Positions 1 through 13,630 are shown, counted from the first letter of the stretch. The stretch is 64,000 bases of DNA from Macrotis lagotis (GCF_037893015.1 NC_133658.1:176471579-176535578), one strand, 5' to 3'. The notes: generated by a model not told the origin, from the letters alone. Translations and numbers: made by a program.

Positions 1-245
1 TGAGATGGAGGGAAATACAGTTAGTAATAATAACTGTGGGAAAAAACATTGAAACAAGTTTCTCTGATAAAGACCTCATTTCATAAACATGGAGAACTGA
101 GTCAAATATATTAAAAGTAAGAGCCATTCCCCAATTGATAAATGATCAGAAGTCCTTTGAGCACACAGAGATAATGAAGAATAAAGAAATAAAATGGGAA
201 GCAACAATGATTAGTAAGGGTGGACTGGAATATTTAGAAGGGGGA
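1..245 (+). mobile_element. L1 LINE fragment (ORF2 3' part)
   Basis: Resembles the marsupial L1 ORF2 C-terminal coding region: phrases such as TCTCTGATAAAGACCTCATT and CCATTCCCCAATTGATAAATG also occur in the longer L1 at 42811-45425 (its 44336-44421 part). Truncated at the window edge. Confidence 0.75.
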
Positions 246-309
246 AAACAATGAAAAGAGGAAAAATGAAAAGGAATATTCCCTACCTTCTAAACTGAAA
301 AATATAAGG

Positions 310-515
310 AGGCCTCAGGAGCTTTTATATATATTATTTCATTTGATCCTCACAACAACCCTGTTATATATAAGAACTATTATTATCCCCATTTTGCAGT
401 AGAGAGGTCAAGTGTCTTACCCAAATTTGAACAGTTAAAAAGTGGAAAGTAGAGGTCTAATTTGTGTCTTTCTGACTCTGAAGCCAGTGTTCTATCCACT
501 AAGCTACTCTTGACA
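310..515 (-). repeat. MIR/THER-type CORE-SINE
   Basis: Reverse-strand MIR hallmarks: TTTGATCCTCACAACAACCC, then CCCATTTTGCAG, and a closing CTATCCACTAAGC. Confidence 0.75.
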
Positions 516-994
516 AATCAATATATGACAATGAAAATTATATTTCTGAATCAAATAATTCCAGGCACAAGATTGCTCAAATCAAGAATATAAACTAAAT
601 AAGCAACATTTAACAGGATTTGTAAAAAAAAACAAAAGGAAGAACCAGTTTCAGTCACATGCCAGTTATAAAATAAATACAGAGAAGTTTTGATTTAGGG
701 TTAGTTTTTTTTCCATCATGTACCCATCAATATAACAAGCAGAGATGTATCACTAGAACAAACAAATGTCAGTATTACAGACATGAAGTTACATTTTGCT
801 ATTAATCACCAAGTCAAGCTAATGCTACAGAAAGTAGAGGTATAATCAAACTGCAAAAGTTCAGGTAAAATAACAACTGAATACCAATTTATTCTACCTA
901 TGAAAAATGAAACTATACCATCAAGCTTGAAAAATGCCTAGTGAAAAGTAAAATATTTTAATAATTAAAAAATTACTATTGAAAATAACATGTA

Positions 995-1150
995 GGGCAG
1001 CTTAGGTGGCACAGTGGATAGAGCATGGACCCTGGAATTAAGAGTAGCTGAATTCAAATCCAACATCAGACACTTAATAATTACCTAGTTGTGTGAACTC
1101 AGGCAAGTCACTTAAACACACTACCTTGCAAAAAAACAAACAAAAAATTA
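995..1150 (+). mobile_element. Marsupial tRNA-derived SINE
   Basis: Head ggcagcttaggtggcacag, internal B-box GAATTCAAATCC, CAGACACTTAATAATTACC and an A-rich tail. Moderately diverged. The interval 516-994 shows nothing else. Confidence 0.9.
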
Positions 1151-2004
1151 ATATGTACAATTAATTACTACCAGTTTGCAAAACTAAAATATGTAAACAA
1201 TCAGGGAGATTTATTCCCAAAGCTATCAATATAAAAGTGCTACAAAAACACTATAGAGCAAGTAATAAATGCAACCCACTTTATTGAACTATGCTACACT
1301 TTATGGAAAAAAAATCCATAGGCATAGTTGCTTGTCTTCACAGTCTAAAGTTGGTAATATTGATTCTATTGGTATAAGCACTGAACAAAAAAAACTTTTT
1401 TAAAAATATTTTACTTCTCATCTCTATTCTATTTAGAACAGCTAAGGGATAAGAAGCTGAAAATAAGAATTTCTGATCTAGTTAATAGCATAATAAAACT
1501 CCCCATAATTCTTTCCTTTCTCCTTTCTATTTTTATTATTAGAGGCAATGGTGACCACAATCAAGATATTCAGAATTCAAATGTTCTTTGGAGACAGAAT
1601 CTATGCATAAAAATTTTAAAGAAAATATCCTATGTTGTTTTGCTTCTAAGAATTCCATTTCCACCATATGGTTGTGAATATATGCCTTGGGTTTACTTGG
1701 TCATTAAATATTGTGTATATGTATGTATAAATACACTCATATCTTCATGTACAAATGGCAGATTTTGATTCCAAATTAACAAGGATATAGTTTATTAGAA
1801 GAATAAAGGCATGGGGTGAGCCTATAAAAACAGTGAGCCAAAGACAATACATAACAGGATAAGAGTAGGTAACCCCAATTACATGTAGTACACATCAACA
1901 ACTACAAGAGTTTTTCTCAATCCCTGAATGTCATAAATGTATAAAAAATATACACACTGGAGAACTCAACTTTTCACTTTTATTTAGTTTAAAAAGAAAA
2001 ATAA
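1151..2004. other. MACROD2 intron 2, no feature seen
   Basis: AT-rich sequence with short A-runs and no recognisable exon, repeat or regulatory element. Confidence 0.5.
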
Positions 2005-2262
2005 TACCTATCATTTATATGACACTTGCCATATATCAACTGTGCTAAGCACTTTAAATGTATTATCTCATTTGATCCTCAGGATAGACCTAAGAGGTAG
2101 GTACCATCATTAGCCCCATTTTACAGAGAAGGAAACTGAAGCAGAGCTTAAGTAATGAGCCTAGAGTCATACAACCAGTAAATGTGTGAGATCAAATATG
2201 AACTCAAGTTTTCCCTGAATTCAGGTTAAATGCTCTATTCATTGTACCATTTAGTTTCTGCC
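2005..2262 (-). repeat. MIR-type CORE-SINE, near full length
   Basis: Reverse-strand MIR order: CTGTGCTAAGCACTTTAAATG, CTCATTTGATCCTCAGG, CCCCATTTTACAGAGAAGG, GAAACTGAAGC, and an end near TACCATTTAG. A second, partial MIR tail follows at about 2425-2530. Confidence 0.8.
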
Positions 2263-2609
2263 TATATTAATTTTTCCTCTATAAGTCACATTTTCTTCTT
2301 TTTAAAAATTAAACAAGTAGAAATGAGACTCTTTTTAAAATCAAATTCAATTCAAATATTTATTAAGTACAAATTATGTGTAAATATGGTATAGTTCCTC
2401 CCCTAATTATAATTCTCATTTAATAATAATGATGAGAAACAATAACTGGCATGTATGTGTTTCACAATCTGCAAAAAACATTTTACATATATTATCTCAT
2501 TTAATCCTCATAACTCTGGAAAGTTACAGTACACTGAGGGGGAGGAAGTAATTTACATAAAGAAGTAAATTCAAGACAATTTGAAGAAAAGAGTACCTAT
2601 AAGTGGTGG

Positions 2610-2955
2610 GGGAAGGAAGGTATCAAGCCAATATGGAAGGCTTCACAGAGAAAGGAATACCTGAGCTTATCTTTGAAAGACAGGATTCTAAGAAAATTTT
2701 TTTAAAAAGAGGTAAATAAGAAAAAATTGTAGGTAGCTAGGTAGTTCAATGATAAAAAAAAAAATACCTAGGCCAGGAGTCAGGAACACCTGATTTCAAA
2801 TCTCACCTCAGACACTTACTAGCTGGTGACCTGGGCAAGTCACTTAACCTTTGTTTGCCTTAATGATAAATCCAATATCTTTGCCAAGAAAACCCCTGGA
2901 TGATATTGGCATCATTTGGCCTACAAGAAAAAAAATCACATTTGACTAAATGACT
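2610..2955 (+). repeat. Old marsupial SINE (with a short L3-like piece before it)
   Basis: From about 2730: GTAGCTAGGTAG, GGAGTCAGGAACACCTGA, TCAAATCTCACCTCAGACAC, GGGCAAGTCACTTAACC and CTTTGCCAAGAAAACCCC, the long-tailed type of marsupial tRNA SINE. 2610-2700 resembles an L3-type LINE end in reverse. Confidence 0.7.
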
Positions 2956-2989
2956 GAACAAGAAGACAAATTCAGCCTATGCAGAATAA

Positions 2990-4596
2990 AGTTTTCTTTG
3001 TTTTGTTTTAGGGTTTTTGCTATTGTTGAAGTGTATCAACTGTCCTCAGTAGGATAATCTATTCATTTAATGCATTTTTTTCATTAGAAGATGGAAACAA
3101 TATGTCTTGTCCCCCTCCAAAAAATGTCAAGACTAAACAACAGAACATCATGTAGCGTTCTAGCTGACAAAGTTTTATTATTAAAAAAACTGGAAGAAAA
3201 CTCAACTGATCCAAAGAAAAGATTTTGAAGTTTCTTTTGGTTTCCTCACAGCAAAAGCATCCAAGTTTAACAAATATTTTACTGACAGTATCACATGATA
3301 ATTCTAAGGCATATGCCCATAGACAATCACATGGTAAAAGTAAAAGTGACAGAAACAACTACAAAGGAATCTTTTCTGTGAAACCTTTTTTGAACATCTA
3401 GCAAAGTTTGTCTCTACACTGAGATTCAACTGTGCAAATTCTTTATTTTTCAGATGCCTAAACCACCTTGACTTCAATACTATAAGTAATCCCATTTTTC
3501 CTAATACAGTGACTGTCATTAAACTTCATGAACAAAATCTCCCTCTCTTGGTGTTAACATGTGTAAAAAATACTGCTGTAAATTTGGGGTCTCTGAGTTA
3601 TTTGAAATTTTGCATCCAAGGTTCAAAGAGACATTTCAAAAAGAAAAACCATGTTGATTCTCTCAGAAAAAGAAATGTAATAGGCAAAAAGAAAAAAAAA
3701 TCCATGTCAGCAAAAGATAAAGGAAACAAGATAAACCACCAGGCCAGTACTACAGAGATCTAAAGCAGCTCTAGACCAAAAGAATCTGGAATCTGGACCA
3801 AGGTAAATATAATGACTGTTCACTAAGGTTCAGTTAGGTCAGTTCCAAGCTTTCCTTGAAAGAGAATATCCAATAAGTCCTCTGTAAGTGATGTCTGACT
3901 GAACTGAATCTATGCCCTATCTTAGGTAAATCTAAATTTTTCGTTCAAGTCTAGAACATTTCAGTCTCCATAGCGCTCACTGTAGAGAGGTTTGCTCAAC
4001 ATCTCTTTCCAGGTCCATAATCATTTCGTGACATTTTTTTCCTGATTCAACAAGTCTCCATGTAAAGCTCTGTGATTACAAGTTGCATGTGAGTTTCCAG
4101 GCTACATTTATATTATCTTAATTAAATTATTAAACTGTTATCATAACCAGGGCTGCCTATACTGATGAAATCATATCTGAATTTTTAAGTTACTTTACAG
4201 ATTCCTTTTTGTTTTTATAAATATTATTCAGTTTGTTTCTACATCATAATGCCCAGGTAAGACAGTTTGCTGTATTTAAAATGCTATTTTGGCTACTTGC
4301 GAACTTCAAAAACTAAATATTTAGAAAATAAGAACAGACAACATAAAGAATTTCCCAGATGGTATAGTTAGCATGAAGAAAATAAAATTACAAGAAAAAA
4401 GGCAAGAAAAAGACAGCTAATACTAAGAGACTTTAGCCTATATAAAAACATCTAAATTTATATCAATTAACACAATATGAAATTAAGCACAATTTTAAAC
4501 AAGCTGTATTAATTCTTTCACTACAGGATGATACATATTAAGATATGTACAAAGCATATTTTATCTCATAATCTCAACATTAAGGGAATGTCCATT
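2990..4596. other. MACROD2 intron 2, unassigned
   Basis: Contains short open frames on both strands (71-99 codons), none recognisable. Parts read like non-coding retrocopy or UTR sequence but match nothing I know. Confidence 0.4.
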
Positions 4597-4742
4597 GGGT
4601 GGCTAGGTGGCACAGTGGATAGAGCACTGGCCCTGGCGTCAGGAGTACCTGAGTTCAAATCCGGCCTCAAACACTTAATAATTACCTAGCTGTGTGGCCT
4701 TGGACAAGCCACTTAACCCCACTGCCTTGCAAAAAATCTTTT
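4597..4742 (+). mobile_element. Marsupial tRNA-derived SINE
   Basis: Well-preserved copy: gggtggctaggtggcacag, AGAGCACTGGCCCTGG, TTCAAATCCGGCC, and ACCCCACTGCCTTGC with a following A-run and then a G-run. Confidence 0.93.
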
Positions 4743-6334
4743 AAGGGGGGGAGGGGGGAATGTCCATCCACACTTATCAGAACAACATTAACTTGTTTTC
4801 CATTTTTCCTTTGTTTAAAAAAATTCAAGGATAATACATATGATACAAAATCCAGATTAAAAAAAACACATAAAACATTTGGTTACAGTAAATATTATCT
4901 AAGAATTTGTCCTCAGAATAATCCTTAAAAGTCAATACATAAAAACTATCATGCTAAAAGGGAAATCAAGACAAGAAAACTAATGGCAGTGAGCCACATA
5001 TTACAGTACCCTCCAAGGAATAGAACCCTTAGATTTGGACCATAAAAAAACAACAACTCAGTCATTCCTTCAATCTTTCAATAGGAAGATTAAGCTGACT
5101 GACTTTGTCAAATGTACGTATAACACAAAACTTAAGACTGTGAAAAAAATGTATTATACAAAAAAGTATTCTATTTTTAATTCAGTTATTAAGATCAATA
5201 TTCCACTTTTCTTTTTTTAAAAATGCTCTTCCAAACAAAACTAAGATGTTCTCTGTTCGTTTGATTTCCCATTAAACAAAATTAACTTTCTGGAGAAAAC
5301 CAACTCAGTGAAATTTTTCAGCTCTATATGGTGTGCTTTCCATATTAAGAAGGCCATTATTCTTAAATACATTGTCCCAAAAGTGCTGTTTCAAGCTTCT
5401 ATAAGACTGAATATATAAATATTTTTACATATAAAATACTGAATTTTTAAAAATATAAACTACATTAGAATGAAAATCATTCTTCTAAAAGAAGATAAAC
5501 TTTTAAACACTGTAGAGTAACAAATATTGTTTAATATGCTTATTAATATTTACTACTAATATTTTTACTAAAGTTTACAAATATTTACAAATATTTGTAG
5601 TTACTAATAATATGTTTAACTAATTTAAATTTAGTTACACAAAACATTTAACTACATTTTAATTGTTTATCTGAAACTTTAAATGGAACTCTTCAAAAAG
5701 GAAAACCAAATTATAATAACCTTGACAGTTTTAATGATAAACTGTGGTAACAAAGGAAATTTAAGTTAAAACAGCTTTTCCTCAATAGTCCATTAAAGCA
5801 TCTATACCATACCATAATTTGATGACCATTTTAATACTAATACTATATTACTAGTTAAACGCTAACAATCTAATGATTATCCCATTCAAGAAATTTTTTT
5901 AAAGTTATCTGACATGTTATGAAGATCCAAATATTTTCTGTATTAACAAAAATAATTCACTCAAAAATATTTAATAAAGACCTATCTACTTTGTACAGAG
6001 AATAGTGAAAGAAATACAAAAACATAAACAAGAAAACTCTTGAATTTATAATCCTATTCAACTTAGTTCTTAACTCTTTATTCCTACTCTTTATTTATTT
6101 AAACTCTTGATTCTCACTCTTTATCTTAACTCTTTATTTATGTTGAATTTTTTTTCAACATAATTGCGGGATAAAAATGGGGAAAAGGCTTGGGAATGCA
6201 GTTCTTGGACTTCCTGAACTCATCAATTTAGCAGTAAATAAATACTCATTGTCAGGATTCTCAAAGTAAACAGTTTCTACTTTTAATGCAATAATACATG
6301 TGAAATAATAGATGAAGTCTGTGTGTGTATTTTG
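4743..6334. other. MACROD2 intron 2, AT-rich, no feature seen
   Basis: Very AT-rich. A run of ATATTTACTA/ATATTTACAAATATT-type words at 5520-5610 and a short CTTTATT-type repeat at 6060-6140 are the only local patterns. Confidence 0.5.
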
Positions 6335-6474
6335 GTTTTTCCCTGGCATTGGGGTTAAATGACTTGCCCAGAGTCTAACAGCTGGTACACATCAAGTGTC
6401 TTAGACCTGATTTGAATTCAGGGCTTCCTGACTCCAGGGGCCAGTGCTCTATCCACTGTGCCAGCTAGTTACCC
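6335..6474 (-). mobile_element. Marsupial tRNA-derived SINE, diverged
   Basis: Reverse-strand copy: CATTGGGGTTAAATGACTTG, GATTTGAATTCAGG, CTTCCTGACTCCAGGGGC, CTCTATCCACTGTGCC and CTAGTTACCCC. Confidence 0.85.
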
Positions 6475-6699
6475 CATTTTTTTCTTATTAATTAAATTCA
6501 TTTTAAGGCAATTTTGGAAAACATCACATGAAACATATTCAAAAAATAGCCAACAAGAATCTTGGAGATGAACATCCCTTCTTAGTCTTTTTCAAAGACA
6601 AGAAGGAAAACATGCACCCTGGACTTTGGGAAGACTGACTGTTTCTTCTTCTCCTCTGTGTTTGAGTACACAGGTTTCTTTACTAACTCATCACTCCCA

Positions 6700-7660
6700 A
6701 AATGTGGGTATTTCCCCAAGGTCCTGTCCTAGCCCCCCCTTTCTATTCTTCTGTACTTTCTCTCAGTAACATCATCAGCTCCCTATGAGTAATAACTATC
6801 ATCTTAGATAATTAAGTCCCAGAATTACTTATCCAGTTCTAGTCTCTCCTCAAAACTTCAGAACTATATCTCATATTGGCTATTTGACATTTTAAACTGG
6901 ATGTCCCTAGGATACCTTAAAATTAAGTCTAAAATTTAACTCAGAATTTTTCTCCCAAACCCAACTCTTCTCCATATTTTTCATATATTTATATACCTTT
7001 GAATGTACCACAACACTCCCAGTCTCCCAGGTTCATAATCTCAGCATTATCTATAATACCTCAGTCTACTAATCCACCCAATCTGTTGTCAAATTGTGAC
7101 ACTTCTACCTTCACAACATTTCTTGCATGTATACCATTCACTATACTCAAAGAGTTACCAATTTAGTTCAGGAATTCCTCTTTTGTCTAGATTTATTACA
7201 ACAGCTTACGAATTGGTCTACCTGCCTCAAGTCTCTCAACACTTTAATCTACCCAACACACTGCTGCTAATGCAATTTTCCTTTTAAGCAGAGATTTTTA
7301 TAATGTGACTCGCTTATGTAACCAACTCCAGTGGCTTCCTATTGCCTATGGAATAAAATAAACACTTTTGTTCAGCTTTTAAATTATGATACAACCTAGT
7401 CCCAACCTAGGTTTTTAGGCTCATTAGACACTACTGTTCCACTCAGATCCAACTAAACTAGTGGTCTTTCTCCTTTCATTTAGTCACTCCATTTCCCATC
7501 TCCCTATCTTTGTACTAGCTAGCCCCAACTTCACCATATTTGGAATGAACCTCTCCTCCTTTAATGTGCAGCTCAGGTACCATCTTCTTCATGAAACCCT
7601 GATGTCTCCAATTGCTAGTGTCCTCCTTCACAAACTACTATGTATTTAACTATATTATAT
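6700..7660 (+). mobile_element. L2-type LINE, 3' half
   Basis: Forward L2/L3 3' end: CCTGCCTCAAGTCTCTC, CCAACTCCAGTGGCTTCC, TATTGCC...GAATAAAATA, CCAGTCC-like CCTAGTCCCAACC, CTCAGGTACCATCTTC and CATGAAACCCTGATGTC. No intact frame. A short SINE fragment (AGACCTGAATTCAAATCTCA) follows at 7676-7715. Confidence 0.75.
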
Positions 7661-8216
7661 ATGTGTGTGTCAGAAAGACCTGAATTCAAATCTCATCTCA
7701 GACATTTGCTGTATATATAGTTTATATATACTTGTCTTCCTAATTAGAATTTAAGCTAATTTGCAAGGAGATTATTTCATTCTTTAGACTTGCATTTCTA
7801 ATGCCTAGCATATAGTACAAAGAAAGTCAGTTCAAATGGAATGAAAAAGTTCACTAAAACTAAACCCTAAAGATACAAATGCAAATAATTCAAAGAATTG
7901 AGAAGCAGTAATAAAGAAAGCAACATGTTTGCACAAATAACTCTTTTCCCTTTAGATGTTAAAAGAATAAGTACAGAAGAGAGGAAGCAAGGGTAAATAA
8001 CTAAGAAAGAAGATAAAAATGAGACAGTCTTGTAAAAATGAGCCAAGAAGACTTAATAAAGTCCAAAACAAGTTGACTCTTACATTCAATGCTCAGGATA
8101 GAATAAAAGCCTTTTTTTATCTACACTGGGAAAATGAAGAGGAAACAAGGGTTAAGACCCTTGATTGAGGTAGATAAGAAAAGAGAGAACAAAAAGAGGG
8201 CAAAACTACTCAAGCC

Positions 8217-8351
8217 AGGGCGGCTGAGATAAAGCACCAGCCCTGGAGTCAGGAGAACCTGGGTTCAAATACTTGATAATTACATAGCTGTGTGGCCTTG
8301 GGCAAGCCACTTAACCCCATTTGCCTTGCAAAGGCCTAAGGGGAAAAAAAA
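8217..8351 (+). mobile_element. Marsupial tRNA-derived SINE with internal deletion
   Basis: Head GGCGGCTGAGATAAAGCACC, CCTGGAGTCAGGAGAACC, then GGTTCAAATACTTGATAATT, where the usual CCGGCCTCAGAC is missing, and GGGCAAGCCACTTAACCCC. Confidence 0.92.
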
Positions 8352-8479
8352 ACTACTCAAGCCCTATTCTGGTTCTGTTTCCTTTATCAAGAAAAACAAT
8401 CGGCACACTGGGAAGAATGGGGGTAAGGGAGAGAGAAAGCTGAAAACACAAGATAACTGAAAAATTAGTTAGAAGACTA

Positions 8480-8957
8480 CTAGTTGCCGCAATATGTTGA
8501 AATCACCTGACCCAAATTAACTACTTGCCAAAATATACAAAGAACTTGTGGATGTAACTGCTGAGTCCACTGTCAGTGATCTCTTTTCATTAAATAAAAC
8601 ACATGCCAGACTAATCTATCAATCAAGCCTGTCAGATTGTTCAGTTATACTTGAAAGAACATGGAAATGAGGAGAGGTAACACAAAACTAGTAATAGGCA
8701 AATGTCCCAAGTGATGTGGGTTTTTTTTTTTTAAGGCAGGGGGGAAAATAGTGTCTCAACTATAAGTCATTAAGCATTACTTCAACTCCTAAGAAAATTC
8801 CAGAATGGAGTAGTAAAAGTACAGTTGGAAAATATCTAGAAAAGAAAACAATGATTACAAACAGTCAGGATGTCTTCCTCAAGAATGGATACTATCAGAC
8901 TAGTTTCATTACTTTTTTTGACAAGATTAATAAATATGGAGAAGAGGGATATGCTAC

Positions 8958-9009
<52 letters not shown>

Positions 9010-9930
9010 TGTACCTCAATTTCAGCAAAGTTTCTGATATAAAGTTTCTCTTATTCTTATGGAGAAGACAAGGATTAGATTTTAGAATTATATGTATTTA
9101 GAACTGGTTAGAAGCCTGAACTCAAAAAGTAATTCTAAGTCAAAGGTCTTTAATTGAGTACCCCAGGGATCTGTGCCTAACCATGTGCTAATCAATGTTT
9201 TTATCAATAACTTGGATAAAGGTCTAGATGGCATGCTACTCAAATTTACAGATGGCAAAAAGCTGAGGAGACAGCTAGTATAGAAGATGATAGTCAGACG
9301 CCAAAAGGTTCTTGACAGGCTAGAGAATTGGGATGAATCTAATAAAATGAAATTCAACATGGAGATATATAAAGTTTTCCATGTGAGTACCAAAAAAATA
9401 ACCTCACAAGTGTAATATGGGTAAGCTTGGTTATGTGACAATCATCCTAAAAAGATCTTAGGGGTTTAGAGGACTTTAAATTTAATATGAGTAATCAAGT
9501 GTAATGTGGCAGCAAAAGACATAGCTTCCAGAAATTAGGAAATAAGGGTCCTACTGTACACTGCCTTCCTCTACGGTACATTGTTGATTTCTAGCTGCCA
9601 TGTATCCAGAGAAGGGCAAAGAGGAGGATGAAAGGATTTGAGCTAATGTCATATGAGGAATAAATGAGGAAATGAGACATGTGTAACCTGGGGAAAAGAA
9701 GCCTCAGAGGTGATGAGTATCTGAACTGATATGATATGAAGAAGAGATTAAGCTTACTTTGATTAGTCTAGGAAAGCAGAACCAGGAACAATGAATGGAA
9801 GATGCAAATGGGCAAATTTAGGTTTGATGTCTAACAATCTGAGCTTATCCAAGATGGAGCAAGCTGGCTCCAAAGGCAGTTTGTTCTCCCTCCTTTGAGG
9901 TCTGTGAGCAGACACTGAGCAAACACGTCT
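8480..9930 (+). mobile_element. CR1-type LINE relic (reverse transcriptase region)
   Basis: Broken CR1-like reverse transcriptase: TCAAGAATGG...CAGACTAGTTTCATT (fingers region), then GAGTACCCCAGGGATCTGTG, the conserved VPQGSV-type motif at about 9157, ATCAATAACTTGGATAAAGG, and the 3' part with CCAGAGAAGGGCAAAGAGGAGG. Interrupted by a TA microsatellite. Many stops; inactive. Confidence 0.8.
8960..9005. repeat. (TA)n microsatellite
   Basis: Uninterrupted TA dinucleotide run of about 46 bp inside the CR1 relic. The 63-codon open frame across it is an artefact. Confidence 0.97.
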
Positions 9931-10119
9931 TGTATATTATAATCAGATTGTTTTTTAATGGCCACCGCAATTCCCTTCCAGTTCTAAAATCCTTCAACTC
10001 TGTTCTCTCATGTCTTTTTTTGGACAGTTAGTTGACTAAGCAGGATCAGGGAAATACTACAGATATGATGGAAGCAATGATAACTTGTTAAGATAACTCC
10101 CATTTTAATACAGCAGGAA

Positions 10120-11280
10120 GAATGATAATTCCTTATAATACTTCCCATTTTGCAAGTACATTAAGTTTTGCATTATATTACATTAAGTTCACAACAGTCT
10201 TGTGAAATAGGTAGTACAAGTATTATCCCCATTTTACAAACGATCCTTAGTTTTGAGGATCAAAGTAGATAAGTAGTTTTCTCTATGGTCTACACAATCA
10301 GTAAGTGAAATAGCTTTATAGAGGCAGCACTTCATAGAGTACTTTTAGATTTATGAAGTGATTTATTCAACCTGGATTTCAGCAAGGAATTGGTCAACAT
10401 CTTTGCTCTTTTATGTGAAGATATGTGGTTTATAATAAAGTATATTTAATAGGAACTAGCTTCAGAACCAGACTCAAAGTATAATATATAACTAACTGAT
10501 TACAATTTAAAAGGACATCTCTATTGGACTGCCATAGGGCTCTTTTCTTAGTCTTGTTCTGTTCAACATTCTATCAGAAACTTAAGTTAATTTTTTATCT
10601 ATTTTATGAAGGACAGTAAGCTAGGATAGATAGCTAATACATTTAATTACAGAATCAGAATGCAAATAGATTTGTAAGGGGGGAAACCAATGAGAAAACA
10701 ATAATAATAATAATAATAATGAATTTAATAGTGGTAAATGTAAAGTACTGTACTCAGAAATAAAAGTGCATAATTATAGATGAGGATGATAGGGCTAGAT
10801 GGTAATTCATACAAAATCAGCAATAATAACCTTTAGCCTTTAATGGACTATGAGCCCAATATGACTTAACAGTGGGGCAACACAACCAAAAAAAAAGCTA
10901 CTGTGAACAAGCATAGGATTCAAAAAGCAGTGAGTTGTAAACCTCAAGTACTCTGCCTTTAACAGATAACATTTCAAGTACTAGTTTAGCCTATTAGGTT
11001 ATTTTATTTTTGCCTTACCAAGTTATATTATTAACAGCAACAATAATAGAAGTTCACATTTATAAAGCATTTTAAGGGTTGAAAGTCCTTTACATACCTT
11101 ATCTCACTGGGATAGGTACTGTAATTCATTTTACAAATGAAAAAATTTAATCTCCACAAAATTAAATAAGCTGCTAAGGGTCACAAAAGTACAAGTGTCT
11201 GAAATAGGAAATGAACAGAGGTCCTCATAGTTCCAATTCCAGAATTCTGCTTAATTAATCATGCTACCTCTATATTGCCC
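10120..11280. repeat. MIR, CR1 and MIR relics in series
   Basis: 10120-10330 is a reverse MIR (ATTATCCCCATTTTACAAACG). 10340-11010 is a forward CR1 relic (CCTGGATTTCAGCAAGGAAT; ATTGGACTGCCATAGGGCTC; TTCTGTTCAACATTC) with a small (AAT)n run at 10700-10720. 11025-11280 is another reverse MIR (TATAAAGCATTTTAAGGGTTG; TCATTTTACAAATG). Confidence 0.7.
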
Positions 11281-13513
11281 CAAAAGAATGTAAGCTCCAT
11301 GAGGAAAGGAAAATTTTTTTCATTTTGTTTTTATATCTCCAAAAGGAAATACAATGCTTCAATTATAAAAGGTGTTTAAATAAATGCTTGATAAATAAAT
11401 TTAGGGAAGTTTTCTCCCTTGGTCTAATGCTGCTCTAGAAGCAATTAATTAGCATCAAGGAGATAGGGCCCTTAATTTTCTCTGAAATCAGAAAAGTAGT
11501 GGGAATACAAGCAAATCTTCTTCATCATTACTTTGTTCCAACTAAAGACAGCAAAGCATACATCTAAGCAATGGAATTACATTTTAATAGAACTCTTAGC
11601 ATGAACAGAAATGTAGCAAATGAAAATAGGTCCATTAACAACTTTACCTAATTTTGAGAACAATTATCAAGTATCTTTTGAAAATTCTGGAATTTACTGT
11701 TTATATTAATTTGTATTAGATATATGTAATTGTAAAATTCTTATTTTTCTATTTTTAGCAACGATACACTACTTTGGAATAGAATAACCCAAAATATTCA
11801 CAAATGTAGGGAGGGATAATAAACAAAATCACCTAATGGGTTAAAAAATACCTGCTTTCTACTCTTCTCTAATCTAATCATCAACCTTCCAAACCTATGA
11901 TTAACATATGGAAAAAATGTAATAGAATCTAGTTAATACATAATTGTCACTTTTTAACCTTTTAACTATAATCCAAGAATAAAATTCAATTAAATAAGCA
12001 AACAGAAAAAATAAGTAAAAATACTGAAATATATCATACATAATTTTACATGATTTCACTGTGCTGAAAAAAATGTCTTTCATTGAAAACAGCTATGGTC
12101 AATTATGACAAAATAACAAATTTGTTATTAATCCAATTGTATACTAATTCTATCTCTAATATGGAATTATATCTATAATTCCTAAATTTTCTTCCTCTTT
12201 ACAAATTAGCTATTTTAAATAACATTCTGTTGAGTTTAAAACTTACTTTAAAAAACATCAGAATTTTTTTTTTATCAAACACATGTAAAATATATGATCA
12301 CATTTAAAGGATGTACAGTTTCACTGATGTGGGTACTCCCTCTACTGACACAGAGCTCAGCTCCACTATGCTTTAATACGACGAGTATCTTAAGAATGGT
12401 TACCAAAAAATTCATCACCCTTACTCCAATTTAGTGATGGGTCTCTTAAACTGTAGGTTGTCCCTTGAATGACAGACATACTAATCTATATATATCCCAA
12501 GGTCTATTCATGAAGCCTTATGAAGGTTTTCCAACTTAGAAGGGTCTGACAAAGTTTGCAGTCTGCCAGTAGACTTTTAAGAATTTAGGTCATATCCCTA
12601 TCACAAGAAGCAACTAAATAGAACTTAAGTGGAATTTTAAAATAATATATAAATAGTTATGAAAATATCTGTGTATGTGTATGTAATATGTGGAGAGATA
12701 GGTAGAAAGATAGATACAGATAGTGGCATGGGCTATCAAAAAGAAAACATAGCAATTATAGTTATGTTCAAGATTAAAGTTACTCCTATCTTTGTTATCT
12801 TTTCCTAAATTTATAAATTTTTTTAAAAAAAGGAAAGAAATGCACAACTCTTCTTGCCTTTTAAAGCTTTTCAGTGTACCAAGTATTGATTAAATGCTGT
12901 TAATGGAAAATACAAATTCAAGATACAAAATGTATGCTTTTTTCTAAAAAATGCATAAAAATGTGAAAGTAGTCAGTTACAGGAATAGACTAATACCAGT
13001 CATTTGCTACAAAGTTAGTGAGACTCCATGTATAGGATTATCATTGATGGTATGTTTTAAATGATTATTTTATTGGAACTTCCATTTCACAAAACTAGGT
13101 ATAGATGTGTGAAGTTACAAATATCAAAAATAAGTATTTTGTCTAAGAATTAGAAAAAATACATTCATCAAGAAATAATTGTAATAAAGAAACAGGTTCA
13201 AAGAGATTAAAAGCCTTAGCCATGGTCTCCCAACACAAACACTGGATCCAAGATCAGTGTTCTTTCAGCTATATTACAAAATAAACTGCATCATAAAATT
13301 ATTCAACTACATTAATTCAATTTCAATTAGGAAAAAAAAGATATAGGTAGAATCTAAATGATAACCTAATAATAATTTCAAATACCAGAAAGTGGTACCT
13401 CCTTTTTACCAACTGTTAATTGCCATCATTCCCCTTTCTATTGAAATTCTAGATAGAGACTTATTCCCTCAAAAAAAGATTACAATCTAACAGCTGGGCG
13501 TTTTAAAACTTAC
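11281..13513. other. MACROD2 intron 2 next to exon 2, no feature seen
   Basis: AT-rich unique-looking sequence. Open frames of 60-77 codons here are AT-rich chance frames. Confidence 0.5.
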
Positions 13514-13630
13514 CATCATTCTGGCTTTTGCTCTTCATTTCTTCCTTCCATGATGGAATGTCCTTCAAAGGAACATAATCCCTCACGTATTCTTTGCGTC
13601 TCTCTTCCAAGGTCATCTTCAGTAAACGTT
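13514..13630 (-). CDS. MACROD2: MACROD2 coding exon 2 (residues 16-54)
   Basis: This 117-bp minus-strand exon is bounded by an acceptor ending in AAAAG just above 13630 and a consensus donor GTAAGT below 13514. Joined to exon 1 it begins with the codon G|AA and reads E-RLLKMTLEERRKEYVRDY, then VPLKDIPSWKEEMKSKSQND, ending in phase 1. It matches the human MACROD2 helix that precedes the macrodomain, with conservative differences such as V for L or I and KD for NS (from memory). The spliced frame is open across all 39 codons. The macrodomain, with its ADP-ribose-binding loops, should begin in the next exon, which I did not find in 1-13513. MACROD2 introns are known to be very long, so this is not surprising. 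Identification is secure because two separate exons match in the correct order, strand and phase. Confidence 0.94.
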